Shown in pieces: positions 34,347 through 42,506 of a stretch of 64,000 nucleotides of DNA. Numbering within the stretch: position 1 is the first letter of the stretch; the number at the start of each line of letters is the position of its first letter. The notes beneath the pieces were generated by a model. The model was not told the DNA's origin. It made no database searches and saw only the letters and a program-made list of their open reading frames with translations. Source of the DNA: Armatimonadetes bacterium UBA1398 (lineage in GTDB: Bacteria > Armatimonadota > Zipacnadia > UBA1398); assembly GCA_002305165.1 (NCBI GenBank), contig DBQI01000049.1, forward strand, positions 57,423-121,422, in the 5' to 3' direction. The translations under genes were made by a program, and so were the position numbers.

Positions 34347-35484
34347 AGACCGAGAACCCCAGGAGGCCCCCGAGACTGTTGATGGCGCCGAGATGGAGGA
34401 GGCCGCACGCCGGCTTGGACCGCGCAACCCCGTGCTGCGCTTCTTGAGCCAGAACCGCGGGGTTACCGCGCTGCTCGCCGTGGTGATCCTGGGCGCGCTA
34501 TTCACCCCCCAGCGCGGTGTCAACGGCCCCTATCTGGTGAACGTGATCACGGGCCATGCCGAGCCGCTGCGGGACTCAGACGGCGCCTGGAACCCGCCGC
34601 GGTTCCTCACGACCAAGATCCACTCCGACGTTCTCTACGAGTACGCCGAGTACGGGCTCCTCGCGGTGGGTATGACCCTCGTCATTCTGACCGCCGGCAT
34701 CGATCTGTCGGTCGGCTCAGTGCTGGGGATCGCGGCGGTGACATTCGCCTACCTGCTGATTGCTCGAGGCACCCCGCCGGCGGTGGCGATCGCCGGCGCC
34801 GCGGGTATGGGAACCCTGTGTGGACTGATCAACGGCTTCCTTGTGAGCAAGCTCCACCTCCAACCCTTCGTCGCGACCCTAGCGATGATGGTTGCCGCGC
34901 GCGGGGGAGCGAAGGTCATCTCGGGTGGCTACAAGATCCAAGCCGGGGGCGCGGACTGGTATTGGGTCCAAGGCGATCTGCCGGAGTTCATGACCTGGAT
35001 GGTGAGCCCTTCGTACGGAGGCTTTCTCCGGCCGGTCACCCTTCTGTTCATCGTGTCCCTGCTCGTGATGGTCGTCGTTGTGAAGTACACCCGGTTCGGC
35101 CGGTACCTCTACGCGGTCGGGGGCAATGAGGAGGCCGCGCGACTGTCTGGCGTGCCGGTGACCGGCACGAAGATCCTCGCCTACTCGTTGTGCGGGTTTT
35201 TCGCGGGGTTGGCCGGGTTCTGCAATGCCTGCCGGACGGGCCTGGGCAACCCCGAGGCGGGCACGACCTTCGAGCTCGATGCTATCGCCGCCGTCGTCAT
35301 CGGTGGCACGAGTCTCGCAGGCGGGCGGGGCGCGATGATTCTGACGCTTCTCGGGGCGCTCATCGTCGGCTACATCGACAAGGCGCTCTCGGTGAATAAC
35401 GTGGATGTGGCATACCGGTTGCTGGCGAAGGGCCTGATCATCGTTATCGCGGTTGTCATTCAGAGCCGTCGCCGAACCAACTGA
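34339..35484 (+). CDS. Sugar ABC transporter permease (RbsC-like)
   Basis: The 381-aa membrane protein has a longer than usual cytoplasmic N-terminus of about 45 residues, then roughly ten helices. Motifs are LAVGMTLVILTAGIDLSVGS (near residue 110), LQPFVATLAMMVAARG, and FELDAIAAVVIGGTSLAGGRG near 310-330, all standard for the CUT2 permease family. It starts 8 bases inside the ATPase gene. A short intercistronic hairpin at 35495 separates it from the binding-protein gene. The sugar is unknown. Confidence 0.94.
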   Translation: MPEDREPQEAPETVDGAEMEEAARRLGPRNPVLRFLSQNRGVTALLAVVILGALFTPQRGVNGPYLVNVITGHAEPLRDSDGAWNPPRFLTTKIHSDVLYEYAEYGLLAVGMTLVILTAGIDLSVGSVLGIAAVTFAYLLIARGTPPAVAIAGAAGMGTLCGLINGFLVSKLHLQPFVATLAMMVAARGGAKVISGGYKIQAGGADWYWVQGDLPEFMTWMVSPSYGGFLRPVTLLFIVSLLVMVVVVKYTRFGRYLYAVGGNEEAARLSGVPVTGTKILAYSLCGFFAGLAGFCNACRTGLGNPEAGTTFELDAIAAVVIGGTSLAGGRGAMILTLLGALIVGYIDKALSVNNVDVAYRLLAKGLIIVIAVVIQSRRRTN

Positions 35485-35494
35485 GGGTAGGAAC

Positions 35495-35511
35495 CGCGCC
35501 TGATAGGCGCG
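35495..35511 (+). repeat. Intercistronic hairpin before the binding-protein gene
   Basis: Perfect 7-bp stem (35495-35501 with 35505-35511) with loop GAT, located between the permease stop and the ribosome site of the binding-protein gene. In such operons a hairpin here can limit read-through or stabilise the binding-protein transcript. Confidence 0.4.
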
Positions 35512-35532
35512 TCGAGAGGAGAGGGAACGGAC

Positions 35533-36789
35533 ATGAGCACGCGAGGCATGATCACCGTTGCCATGGCATTCGCCATGGTGGCCGCAGTGCTGGCAGGCTG
35601 CAGCGCTCCGGAGCGCGGAGACGCTGGTGGAACCCAGACAGTCGTTTCGACCGGGGCTGGGCCCGCTGGCACCGATGCGGGCGCCCCCGAGGCGCTGGCG
35701 TACCCCGAGGGGTACGAGTGCGTCTTCAACGCGGACTGCGGCTGGCAGCAAGAGGCCGCGACCAAGGAGATGAACTCGGCGCTATCGACTCAGCCCGAGA
35801 TTCATGTGGTGTTCGGGCACAACGACCCGAGCGCATATGGGGCGTACCTCGCCGCACAGCAGGAGGGCGAGGGCCGAGAGGAGCAGATCAAGTTCATCGG
35901 CATCGATGGTCTCGCTCATGAAGGCATAAACTACGTGCGCCAGGGATCGCTCGATGTCACGTTCTACTATCCCAGCGGTGGCCCTGAGGCCATCAAGGCA
36001 GCCGTCCGGATCCTCGGCGGGGAGAAGGTCGCTCAGAACATCGCTCTCGGCACCAAGCTGATCACCGCGGAGAACGTGGACAGCGGTGGCGAGGAGATGC
36101 CCCCCGATGAGATGCCGGGCTGGGAGACCGCTGACGTCCTCGATGAGGGCGATCTGCCGCAGCTCTCGGGCGATCAGTACCTGATCGGCATGAGCCAGTG
36201 CAATCTGGCGGAGCCGTGGCGCAAGCAGATGGATGCCGACATCGCGGCGGCGGCAGCGGATCACCCGGAGCTCAAGGTCCTCTTCAAGGATGCCCAGGGC
36301 AAGGCTGAGACCCAGCAGGCCCATGTGCGCGAGTTCATCGACCAGGGCGTGGATCTCATTATCATTAGCCCGCTGGAGGCGCAGCCTCTGACTGAGCCGG
36401 TTGAGGAAGCCATGAAGGAGGGCATCCCCGTCATTGTCCTCGATCGGAAGATTGCCAGCGACAACTACACCTGCTACATCGGCGGGGCTAACGTGAAGAT
36501 GGGCCGGGAGGCCGGCAAGTGGGTTCGCCGCCAGTTCCCCGAGGGCTGCAAGATCGTGGAACTGACGGGGCTCATGACCTCCACGCCAGCGCAGGAGCGG
36601 CACGAGGGCTTCCTGCTCGGTCTGAACACCCCCGACTCGGAACTCGGCACAGAGGCGCCGGCCGTTGAGCCTGCAGAGCCCGAGGCGCCAGCCGAGCCGA
36701 CCGAGGATGACGCCGCTGTCGAGCCAGACGCCAACGCGGCAGCCACCCTGACCGAGGAGGCTCCGGCGGAGGAAGCGGCGACGGAGTAG
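35533..36789 (+). CDS. Sugar-binding lipoprotein of RbsB type with reversed lobe order (circular permutation)
   Basis: The 418-aa product has a lipoprotein signal (AMVAAVLAGC, Cys23) and two RbsB-type lobes in unusual order. Residues 59-183 match the C-lobe (DCGWQQEAATKEM, GHNDPSAYGAYLAAQQ, FIGIDGLAHEGINYVRQG, LGTKLITAENV). After a linker (184-214), residues 215-364 match the N-lobe (YLIGMSQCNLAEPWRKQM, DLIIISPLEAQPLTEPV, IPVIVLDRKI, STPAQERHEGF). In the family N precedes C. A 54-residue acidic Ala/Pro/Glu tail ends the protein. Partners are the upstream CUT2 ATPase and permease. The reading frame is intact throughout. It should bind a sugar in the periplasm if the permuted fold closes properly. 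Confidence 0.88.
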   Translation: MSTRGMITVAMAFAMVAAVLAGCSAPERGDAGGTQTVVSTGAGPAGTDAGAPEALAYPEGYECVFNADCGWQQEAATKEMNSALSTQPEIHVVFGHNDPSAYGAYLAAQQEGEGREEQIKFIGIDGLAHEGINYVRQGSLDVTFYYPSGGPEAIKAAVRILGGEKVAQNIALGTKLITAENVDSGGEEMPPDEMPGWETADVLDEGDLPQLSGDQYLIGMSQCNLAEPWRKQMDADIAAAAADHPELKVLFKDAQGKAETQQAHVREFIDQGVDLIIISPLEAQPLTEPVEEAMKEGIPVIVLDRKIASDNYTCYIGGANVKMGREAGKWVRRQFPEGCKIVELTGLMTSTPAQERHEGFLLGLNTPDSELGTEAPAVEPAEPEAPAEPTEDDAAVEPDANAAATLTEEAPAEEAATE

Positions 36790-36817
36790 CCTCGGCAAGC
36801 CAGATGAGCCACTAACT

Positions 36818-36846
36818 GGGGCCAGCCTCCGACGGGGGCTGGCCCC
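36818..36846 (+). terminator. Hairpin terminator of the sugar ABC operon
   Basis: A 10-bp perfect stem (36818-36827 with 36837-36846), extended by three more pairs including one G-T, closes a 3-base loop 29 bases after the binding-protein stop. TCTATC follows. The next gene starts only 30 bases later, so some read-through may occur. Confidence 0.65.
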
Positions 36847-36875
36847 TCTATCACAAAGTGACCCGGAGGCGCGTG

Positions 36876-39128
36876 GTGCGCGGAACAACGTCTTGGGCGC
36901 GGGCCGTTCTGTTGGCCGCGGCGGCGGGGCTATGCTTCCCCGCCGCCGCGGAGATCACTTCGGCCATCGTCGCTGGGCCCGATGCGGCGTACCTGGTCGA
37001 GGAGGGCCCGTCGCGCACCGTCGCCTACTCAGATCGTGTCGGGCTGCGGAACCTCCGCCTGTTTGGCCGCAGCTTGGCCCCAACTCATCTCCCCCGCGCG
37101 AACCTCTGCGAGAACCGCCGTCGCGAGGGCTCACCCGCACCGAGTGCGAGCTCCTGCGAAGCGAGTTACGGCGATTGCCTCTGGGCGGGCATCGACGGCG
37201 TGCCGTGGGCGGGCGAGTACGAGTGGTGCAATGACCACCGCGAGGAGGGGACGCCCTGGTACCGAGTCGAGTTCGCCGAGCCTGCCCTGGTTGGTGAGGT
37301 GCGGCTCTTCACTCGCGACACGTATCCCCTGAGCGACTTCACCGTGGTGCTGGAGACGCCTGATGCGGCGGTGGCCGTCGCTGAGGTGCGCGGGAACACC
37401 GATGGGGAGTGGAGCGCGGCGTTCGAGCCCATCGAGGCCGTCGCCATACGGGTCGATTGCCTGCGCGGACCCGATCACCAGCCATCGATACGCCGGATCC
37501 AGGAACTCCAGGCCTTCGCCCCGCGACCTGAGCCACGCGAGCCACCCCGTTCCTTCGCCTACCGGGTCGATGTTCCGGCGGAGGCGCCCATCTACGTCGA
37601 GGTGCGCGAGGTCTACACTCACGCCAGCACCCTCGCCGACATCGAATACGAGGTCCGGATCGACGGTCGCGCCGTCCACACGCGCCGCCATCGCTGCGAT
37701 GGCCCGGGGCCGATAAGCTACTCATTCGAGCTCACGGACACGGAGCCGGGGGCACACGTCCTCATCTTCGTGGATACCTCGGGAGCTGGGCTCGCGATCA
37801 ACCGGGTCCGAGTCATATCCGATCCGGTCAACACGGCCCGCCGGCGCGGGCTGCTGCGTCCCTTCATCATCGCGCCCCGGATTGCTCTTCCCCACCCTTT
37901 CGACAGTCGCGAGGTCGATCGCGAACTGGAAGCTTGGGTGCGGGCAGTCTCTCGCGGGGCGCCGCACGTTCAGCCCGGCCTCCTCGCCATCGTGGGCTAC
38001 GCCGCTCCGGACGTGGACACTCTGGAGGCGCACATCCGAGCCTACGCCGACCTCGCCGCGCGCCACGGCATCCCCTGGGTGCTGCAGCTGTCATCGTGGT
38101 GGGCGGACACGCCGCTCCATGTGCCCGACGGCGAGGGAGGACGCTTCGGCGATGTGCGGTACCAGCAGATCGGCTGGAGCGAGCACGACGCTTACGATGA
38201 TCCCGGCCTGGCGGAGTACCTGGAATCCCGCGCGCCGGGCAGTTACGACCGGCGCTACGGCCTGACGGTGCCGAACATCTGGTCCAGCACCCCTTGGCTC
38301 ACGATGAACGACGACAGGCTGAACGCCTACAAGGTGGACCGGCTGCGCACCGCCGCCGCTGTTGTTAATCAGGTCCAGGCTGGTCCAACCGGTCACCTAC
38401 TGCGCGCTGTTGTCACCGATGATGAACCGATGTACTGGCCGAGGATCACCGACTGGATGGCGGGCGGCTTCGCCGCCGCGAACGACGGCGTCCTGCGACC
38501 CGATCTCATCCTGGATGTGAACCCTTGCGTGGTTGAGGACGCGGCAACGGATGGCGTGATTCTGGACCCTCGAGATGGCTTGAGCCCCGTCGAACGCCAG
38601 TGGCTGCATGAGAACAACGCGCGCTATGCGGAGATGGTGTGCCGTACGCTGCGGGATGCCCTGGCGCCTCGTCCGAAGGGCTCGCGCGAGGCAGACCTCC
38701 GCGACCGGATCTTCAACTACATCCTGGCCCAGCCGTGTTACCCGCTAGATGACTACGGGCGCCCCGGATGGCACCTTGGCATCGTGGACGGGGCGGCGAT
38801 TGGCCTCGAGGCCTTCGATGAGCGCTACTTCGCGCGCGCCCGCGATCTGGGCCCCCTGGCGAACTCGGATCTGGAGTGCGCCAACCCCTCGGCGGAGACG
38901 ACGCTCGCGTGGGAGGGGCACTTCCGGGCGTGGCACGATGTGGGATGCCAGTTTATACAGCTCTGCAACGCGGGCCCCGCAGAGAACTGGACCGGTCTGT
39001 TCGAGGCGATGGGCCAGTGGGATTCGGCGGAGCGCATGACCCAGCGGGCTCTGAGCGCGCTCATCCAGGAGGCCGCCACGGAGGAGTGGCGCGCCGCGGA
39101 GTACCGAGCCGGTTTCGAGCCGTGGTGA
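36876..39128 (+). CDS. Large secreted TIM-barrel-like protein with N-terminal beta domains, unknown function
   Basis: The 750-aa product starts with a signal peptide (AVLLAAAAGLCFPAAA). The first 200 residues include a discoidin-like sandwich (YRVEFAEPALVGEVRLFTRDT), followed by a second beta domain (residues 230-320) and then a barrel-like part with HGIPWVLQLSSWWADTP, DDEPMYWPRITDWMAGGF and WHDVGCQFIQLCNAG segments. It looks like a glycoside hydrolase with accessory modules, but I cannot name a family. GTG 36876 has CCGGAGG 6 bases upstream; the same frame opens at GTG 36858 without a site. It lies downstream of the ABC operon after a hairpin. Confidence 0.65.
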   Translation: MRGTTSWARAVLLAAAAGLCFPAAAEITSAIVAGPDAAYLVEEGPSRTVAYSDRVGLRNLRLFGRSLAPTHLPRANLCENRRREGSPAPSASSCEASYGDCLWAGIDGVPWAGEYEWCNDHREEGTPWYRVEFAEPALVGEVRLFTRDTYPLSDFTVVLETPDAAVAVAEVRGNTDGEWSAAFEPIEAVAIRVDCLRGPDHQPSIRRIQELQAFAPRPEPREPPRSFAYRVDVPAEAPIYVEVREVYTHASTLADIEYEVRIDGRAVHTRRHRCDGPGPISYSFELTDTEPGAHVLIFVDTSGAGLAINRVRVISDPVNTARRRGLLRPFIIAPRIALPHPFDSREVDRELEAWVRAVSRGAPHVQPGLLAIVGYAAPDVDTLEAHIRAYADLAARHGIPWVLQLSSWWADTPLHVPDGEGGRFGDVRYQQIGWSEHDAYDDPGLAEYLESRAPGSYDRRYGLTVPNIWSSTPWLTMNDDRLNAYKVDRLRTAAAVVNQVQAGPTGHLLRAVVTDDEPMYWPRITDWMAGGFAAANDGVLRPDLILDVNPCVVEDAATDGVILDPRDGLSPVERQWLHENNARYAEMVCRTLRDALAPRPKGSREADLRDRIFNYILAQPCYPLDDYGRPGWHLGIVDGAAIGLEAFDERYFARARDLGPLANSDLECANPSAETTLAWEGHFRAWHDVGCQFIQLCNAGPAENWTGLFEAMGQWDSAERMTQRALSALIQEAATEEWRAAEYRAGFEPW

Positions 39129-39137
39129 GCACGGCGC

Positions 39138-39545
39138 TCAGGGGCTCGCGCTGCCGATGGTCCCCGCGATGGCCCGCGCCTCGTCATTGCCTACCACGAG
39201 GCTCACGGACCCATCGCGTTCCCTGATGCGCCAAGTCGCGGTCCTCGTTCCGGACCCGCGGTCGAAGTCGAGGTAGAGGCTCTTGCCCTTTCGGCGGAGG
39301 GGCTCGGCCTCGTAGCTCTCGCCCAGCTCGCGCCGCGCGCGGGCGTACCCGTCCAGGTAGCGCTGGAGATCAGCTATGAGGGGCTCGACGCGGCGGTCGA
39401 GGTCTACCTCGCCTACGCGGGAGCTCGTTTCGACGGGTGCCGGCGAGGCGCCGCCGCTGCCATCATTCGGCGGGCATCCCGCGAGCACCAGCGGGGCGAG
39501 CAGGGCGGCCAGAGCCCAGACGACCCGCCCTTTCGGCAGCCTCAC
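39138..39545 (-). CDS. Small lipoprotein, unknown function
   Basis: The 135-aa product has a lipoprotein signal (ALAALLAPLVLAGC, Cys24), a short linker, a helical part (RRVEPLIADLQRYLDGYARARRELGE) and a beta-rich end with SLYLDFDRGSG and WRIRERDGSVSLVVG. No known domain is recognised. GTG 39545 overlaps the stop of the upstream 58-aa gene by 4 bases (GTGA), so the two should be co-translated. Confidence 0.72.
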   Translation of the reverse strand: MRLPKGRVVWALAALLAPLVLAGCPPNDGSGGASPAPVETSSRVGEVDLDRRVEPLIADLQRYLDGYARARRELGESYEAEPLRRKGKSLYLDFDRGSGTRTATWRIRERDGSVSLVVGNDEARAIAGTIGSASP

Positions 39546-39718
39546 CGGAGTCCACCCAGGAGGGGCCGCACTTCCTTGACTTCGGTCTTGGGGACACTGG
39601 CGTGGCGGAACTTCATGTCCTTGTCCACATAGCGGATCTCATAGGTGGTGGAGGTCTCCTCGCGTAGCTCGCCGGTCAGGGGCTTCTTGCCCGTCCGGAA
39701 GATCAGAGTGACGCGCAT
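39542..39718 (-). CDS. 58-aa conserved-looking small protein, unknown function
   Basis: On the minus strand an ATG at 39718 with TGGAGGTG about 6 bases upstream opens a frame of 58 codons, ending at TGA 39542. The peptide opens MRVTLIFRTGKKPLTGEL and continues with a YEIRYVDKDMKFR strand, then a charged helix with PKTEVKEVRPLL; it looks like a small beta barrel of SH3 or Hfq style, but no family is known. Its stop shares four bases with the start of the lipoprotein gene. A ribosome site, codon use and coupling make it a likely real gene. It is 80 bases after the MFS gene on the same strand. Confidence 0.7.
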   Translation of the reverse strand: MRVTLIFRTGKKPLTGELREETSTTYEIRYVDKDMKFRHASVPKTEVKEVRPLLGGLR

Positions 39719-39798
39719 GGGTCACCTCCAGCCGCGTGGCAGTGGCTCGCTCGGAGTCTACGTGCGCGTCTGTCGAGGGTCAAGCGGACGGCCCCGGG

Positions 39799-41175
39799 TT
39801 AGGCCCGGCGGTCGGGCTTGGGCCACATCCGGGCGCGGATCTGGTCGAGCAGACCCAGGCGCTCCGACCGGTCCTCATCAGCCAGGCCAGGCCGCGGCTC
39901 GGGCAGGCGGCCGTATACGAGCCAAATCGAGATGGTCGAAGCCAGCAGGCAAGCGCCGTAGAGCGCGGTGTACGACACGTGGTCGGAGATGACCCCCGCT
40001 AGGAGCGAAGCGAAAGCGAGGGGGATGGTCAGGCTGTTGTAGAGGCCCAGGTAGCCGTCACGCTGGTGCGGCCGCGCGATCTCCAGCACGAAGTTCGAGG
40101 ACGCGATCATGTTCGACGATACCGCCGCGTAGCCCACCACGACCGAGCCTCCGAGGAGCAGGTTCGCCAGCCAGGGAGCGACGTGGTAGCCGCGCGCCAT
40201 GGTGAGGGCGATCAGGGGGAGCGCGGCATGGACGGCGACGAGGGCGCCTGTCGCTCGTAGGAGGGTGCGACTGCCGAAACGATCGCTCAGGTAGCCCCAC
40301 AGGAATGGGTAGATGGCCCCTGACAGGGCGATCGGGAGGAGCCAGGCGTTCGTCTGGGTATCGGTCAGGCCGAAGTTCTTCTGGGCGCAGATAGCAAGAA
40401 ACTCCAGGCCCATGAGGGCTACGCCGACCCCAATGCGCGAGACGGCGAAGGAGCGGAACGCGTCGTCGCGAGACATTATCCGTGGGTAGCGTGACATGTG
40501 CATCCCGAAGGTCATGCGCCTCGGCTTGCTCTCCACCGCGGGCTCCCGCGCCATGCAGAAGGCGCCCAGCGCCATGGTCTGTGCGACGGCGGCGATGAGG
40601 AACAGCCACGCGTAGGCGCGGGGGAAGGGAAGGCCTCGGTCGGGGCTGAGGATGTAGGTCGCCAAAGTCGCGAAGCCGACACCCAAGACCCCCGCGATGC
40701 CCTGTCTCAGGCCCCACAGCAGGCCGCGCTTGTTCGCTGGCACTCCCTTGGCTACCACGTCCATGAACGGGATCCAGCTTACGCCGCCGAAGGTGCTGCT
40801 CAGGAACATGGCCAGGGCCAGGAGGGAGAAGGCGGTCATTGGGGAGTGGCCCGTGATCCCTGAGAACAGGACAAGAACAGCCCCCCAGATCGCGAGCATC
40901 CGCACGCCAGCGGAGCCGCGGTACCACGGCATGCGCCGCCCCACACCCTCGAGGATGTATGGCATGAAGAGGGTGGGCCACATCCACCCGATCTTGCTCG
41001 ACATCTGGAGCAGACCGACCAGGGTCTCGGAGCCGACCAGGCGCTCGGCAAGGGGCGAGAGCACCACGGTGGCGTCCATGAAGCGAGCGGAGGCGTTGAA
41101 GAGGCTGCCGTTGATGACCCCGACCACGAAGGTGCGCCGGTCGAGGTAGTTTTGGTCCGTTGGGGCCGAACTCAC
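39799..41175 (-). CDS. MFS transporter
   Basis: The 458-aa membrane protein has about twelve helices and the general major facilitator layout, for example FVVGVINGSLFNASARFMDATVV near the start, a GVSWIPFMDVVAKGVPANKRGLLWG loop between helices, and the WGYLSDRFGSRTLLR loop in the second half. The start is GTG 41175 with GGAGG 6 bases upstream; the longer frame to 41256 lacks a site. The substrate is unknown; sugar or efflux roles are both possible. The 58-aa gene and a lipoprotein gene follow. Confidence 0.88.
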   Translation of the reverse strand: MSSAPTDQNYLDRRTFVVGVINGSLFNASARFMDATVVLSPLAERLVGSETLVGLLQMSSKIGWMWPTLFMPYILEGVGRRMPWYRGSAGVRMLAIWGAVLVLFSGITGHSPMTAFSLLALAMFLSSTFGGVSWIPFMDVVAKGVPANKRGLLWGLRQGIAGVLGVGFATLATYILSPDRGLPFPRAYAWLFLIAAVAQTMALGAFCMAREPAVESKPRRMTFGMHMSRYPRIMSRDDAFRSFAVSRIGVGVALMGLEFLAICAQKNFGLTDTQTNAWLLPIALSGAIYPFLWGYLSDRFGSRTLLRATGALVAVHAALPLIALTMARGYHVAPWLANLLLGGSVVVGYAAVSSNMIASSNFVLEIARPHQRDGYLGLYNSLTIPLAFASLLAGVISDHVSYTALYGACLLASTISIWLVYGRLPEPRPGLADEDRSERLGLLDQIRARMWPKPDRRA

Positions 41176-41402
41176 GGTGTTCCTCCGATGTTCGGCCGCC
41201 TGACCGTTTCTGGGGCCTTGCCGATGGGAGGGCGTAGACGAGGGGCCCTTCCCCACCTTTGCCCGGAGTCAACACCAATGGCCTAGTCGAGTCAAGCCGA
41301 GGTTCCCTGGCAACTTACGGCGCGCCCAGGAGATGACGCGCTCGGCGCGGAAGTGTTAGTGGTCACAGACCCTATCATGCTTCAGGAGAGGTGCTGCCCG
41401 CT

Positions 41403-42455
41403 ATGCCCGTCGTAACCCCTTCGATGATAGCCCACCGAGCATCCTTGGTCGGGAGGGCTCCCGACAAGCCCCTCGGTGTCGCCATGCTCAGCTTCGCACA
41501 CGTTCACGCCGGAGGCTATGCCGACGCCGTGACCGAGGACCCGCGGACGCAGATCCGCGTCGTATGGGACGAGGTCCCTGAGCGCGGGCGTGACCGGGCT
41601 GACCACTACGGAGTGCCTTATGAGCCCTCGCTAGAGGTCGCGGTCGGACGTGATGACGTGGATGCCGTCGTGGTGAACTCCATGACGAACAACCACCACG
41701 AGGTCTACTTCGCCGCGGTGAACGCCGGCAAGCACATCTTCACCGAGAAAGCGCTGACAGTGACGGTGGCCGACGCCGACCGCGTGGTGGAGGCTGTCGA
41801 GGGGAGTGGGATCAAGTTCATGATCTCCCTACCCTCGCGATGCGACCCTCAGGTTCTCTGGCTGCGTGGTGTCGTCGACAGCGGCATCCTGGGCGACGTG
41901 ACCTATATCCGCACGCGCATCGCCCACCAAGCCGCCCTGGACCACTGGTTCGGCGGGCACAATGCTTGGTTCGCCGACAAGGAAGCCGCGGGCGGCGGCG
42001 GTCTGTTCGACCTGGGGTGCCACACCGTCGACATCACCCGCTGGCTGGGCGGCCCGCCGAAGTCGGTAGTTGCGCAGATGAACTCGTTCTCGGGCACCTA
42101 CCCCACCGTCGATGACAACGCCGTGGGCGTCGTTGAGTTCGAGTCGGGAGCCCTGGGCACCATGGAGTGCGCATGGGTGCAGCGTCGCGGACCTAACCCC
42201 ATCGAGGTCTACGGCACCGAGGGCTACGCGGGCATCCGCACGGCGGGCCGCGGTCCCGTCCTGCATGCCCCTGGCGATCCCGAGGTCGAGCTCCCCGAGG
42301 CGCCACCCAGCCCTATGGACCAGTGGTTGTCAGCCATCCTGAACGACACCGACATGACGATCACCGTCCGGGATGGCCGGAACCTGACGGAGATGCTAGA
42401 GGGGTGCTACCGGTCGGACGAGCTGGGCGCTCGCGTGGCGTTCCCGCTGGAGTAG
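41403..42455 (+). CDS. Gfo/Idh/MocA-family oxidoreductase, cytoplasmic
   Basis: The 350-aa protein has an N-terminal Rossmann domain, with LGVAMLSFAHVHAGGYADAV and a dinucleotide-site Asp near residue 56, and the standard catalytic E115-K116-A in GKHIFTEKALTV. The C-terminal dimerisation domain contains GGGGLFDLGCHTVDITRWLGG. It would interconvert a sugar or polyol and its ketone with NAD(P). Unlike the member at 15747, it keeps the Lys and has no export signal. GTG 41391 and ATG 41403 are both possible starts; GAGGTG is 9 bases before the second. Confidence 0.88.
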   Translation: MPVVTPSMIAHRASLVGRAPDKPLGVAMLSFAHVHAGGYADAVTEDPRTQIRVVWDEVPERGRDRADHYGVPYEPSLEVAVGRDDVDAVVVNSMTNNHHEVYFAAVNAGKHIFTEKALTVTVADADRVVEAVEGSGIKFMISLPSRCDPQVLWLRGVVDSGILGDVTYIRTRIAHQAALDHWFGGHNAWFADKEAAGGGGLFDLGCHTVDITRWLGGPPKSVVAQMNSFSGTYPTVDDNAVGVVEFESGALGTMECAWVQRRGPNPIEVYGTEGYAGIRTAGRGPVLHAPGDPEVELPEAPPSPMDQWLSAILNDTDMTITVRDGRNLTEMLEGCYRSDELGARVAFPLE

Positions 42456-42467
42456 CGGTGCGAGCAT

Positions 42468-42506
42468 GCCGAGCGGCTGTCGCGCCGGAACGGGCGGCCG
42501 CTCGGC
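42468..42506. terminator. Hairpin between convergent genes
   Basis: A perfect 10-bp stem (42468-42477 with 42497-42506) with a 19-base loop lies between the stop of the plus-strand oxidoreductase and the stop of the minus-strand SUMF1-like gene, which it touches. Taken as a shared terminator, with moderate confidence. Confidence 0.45.
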
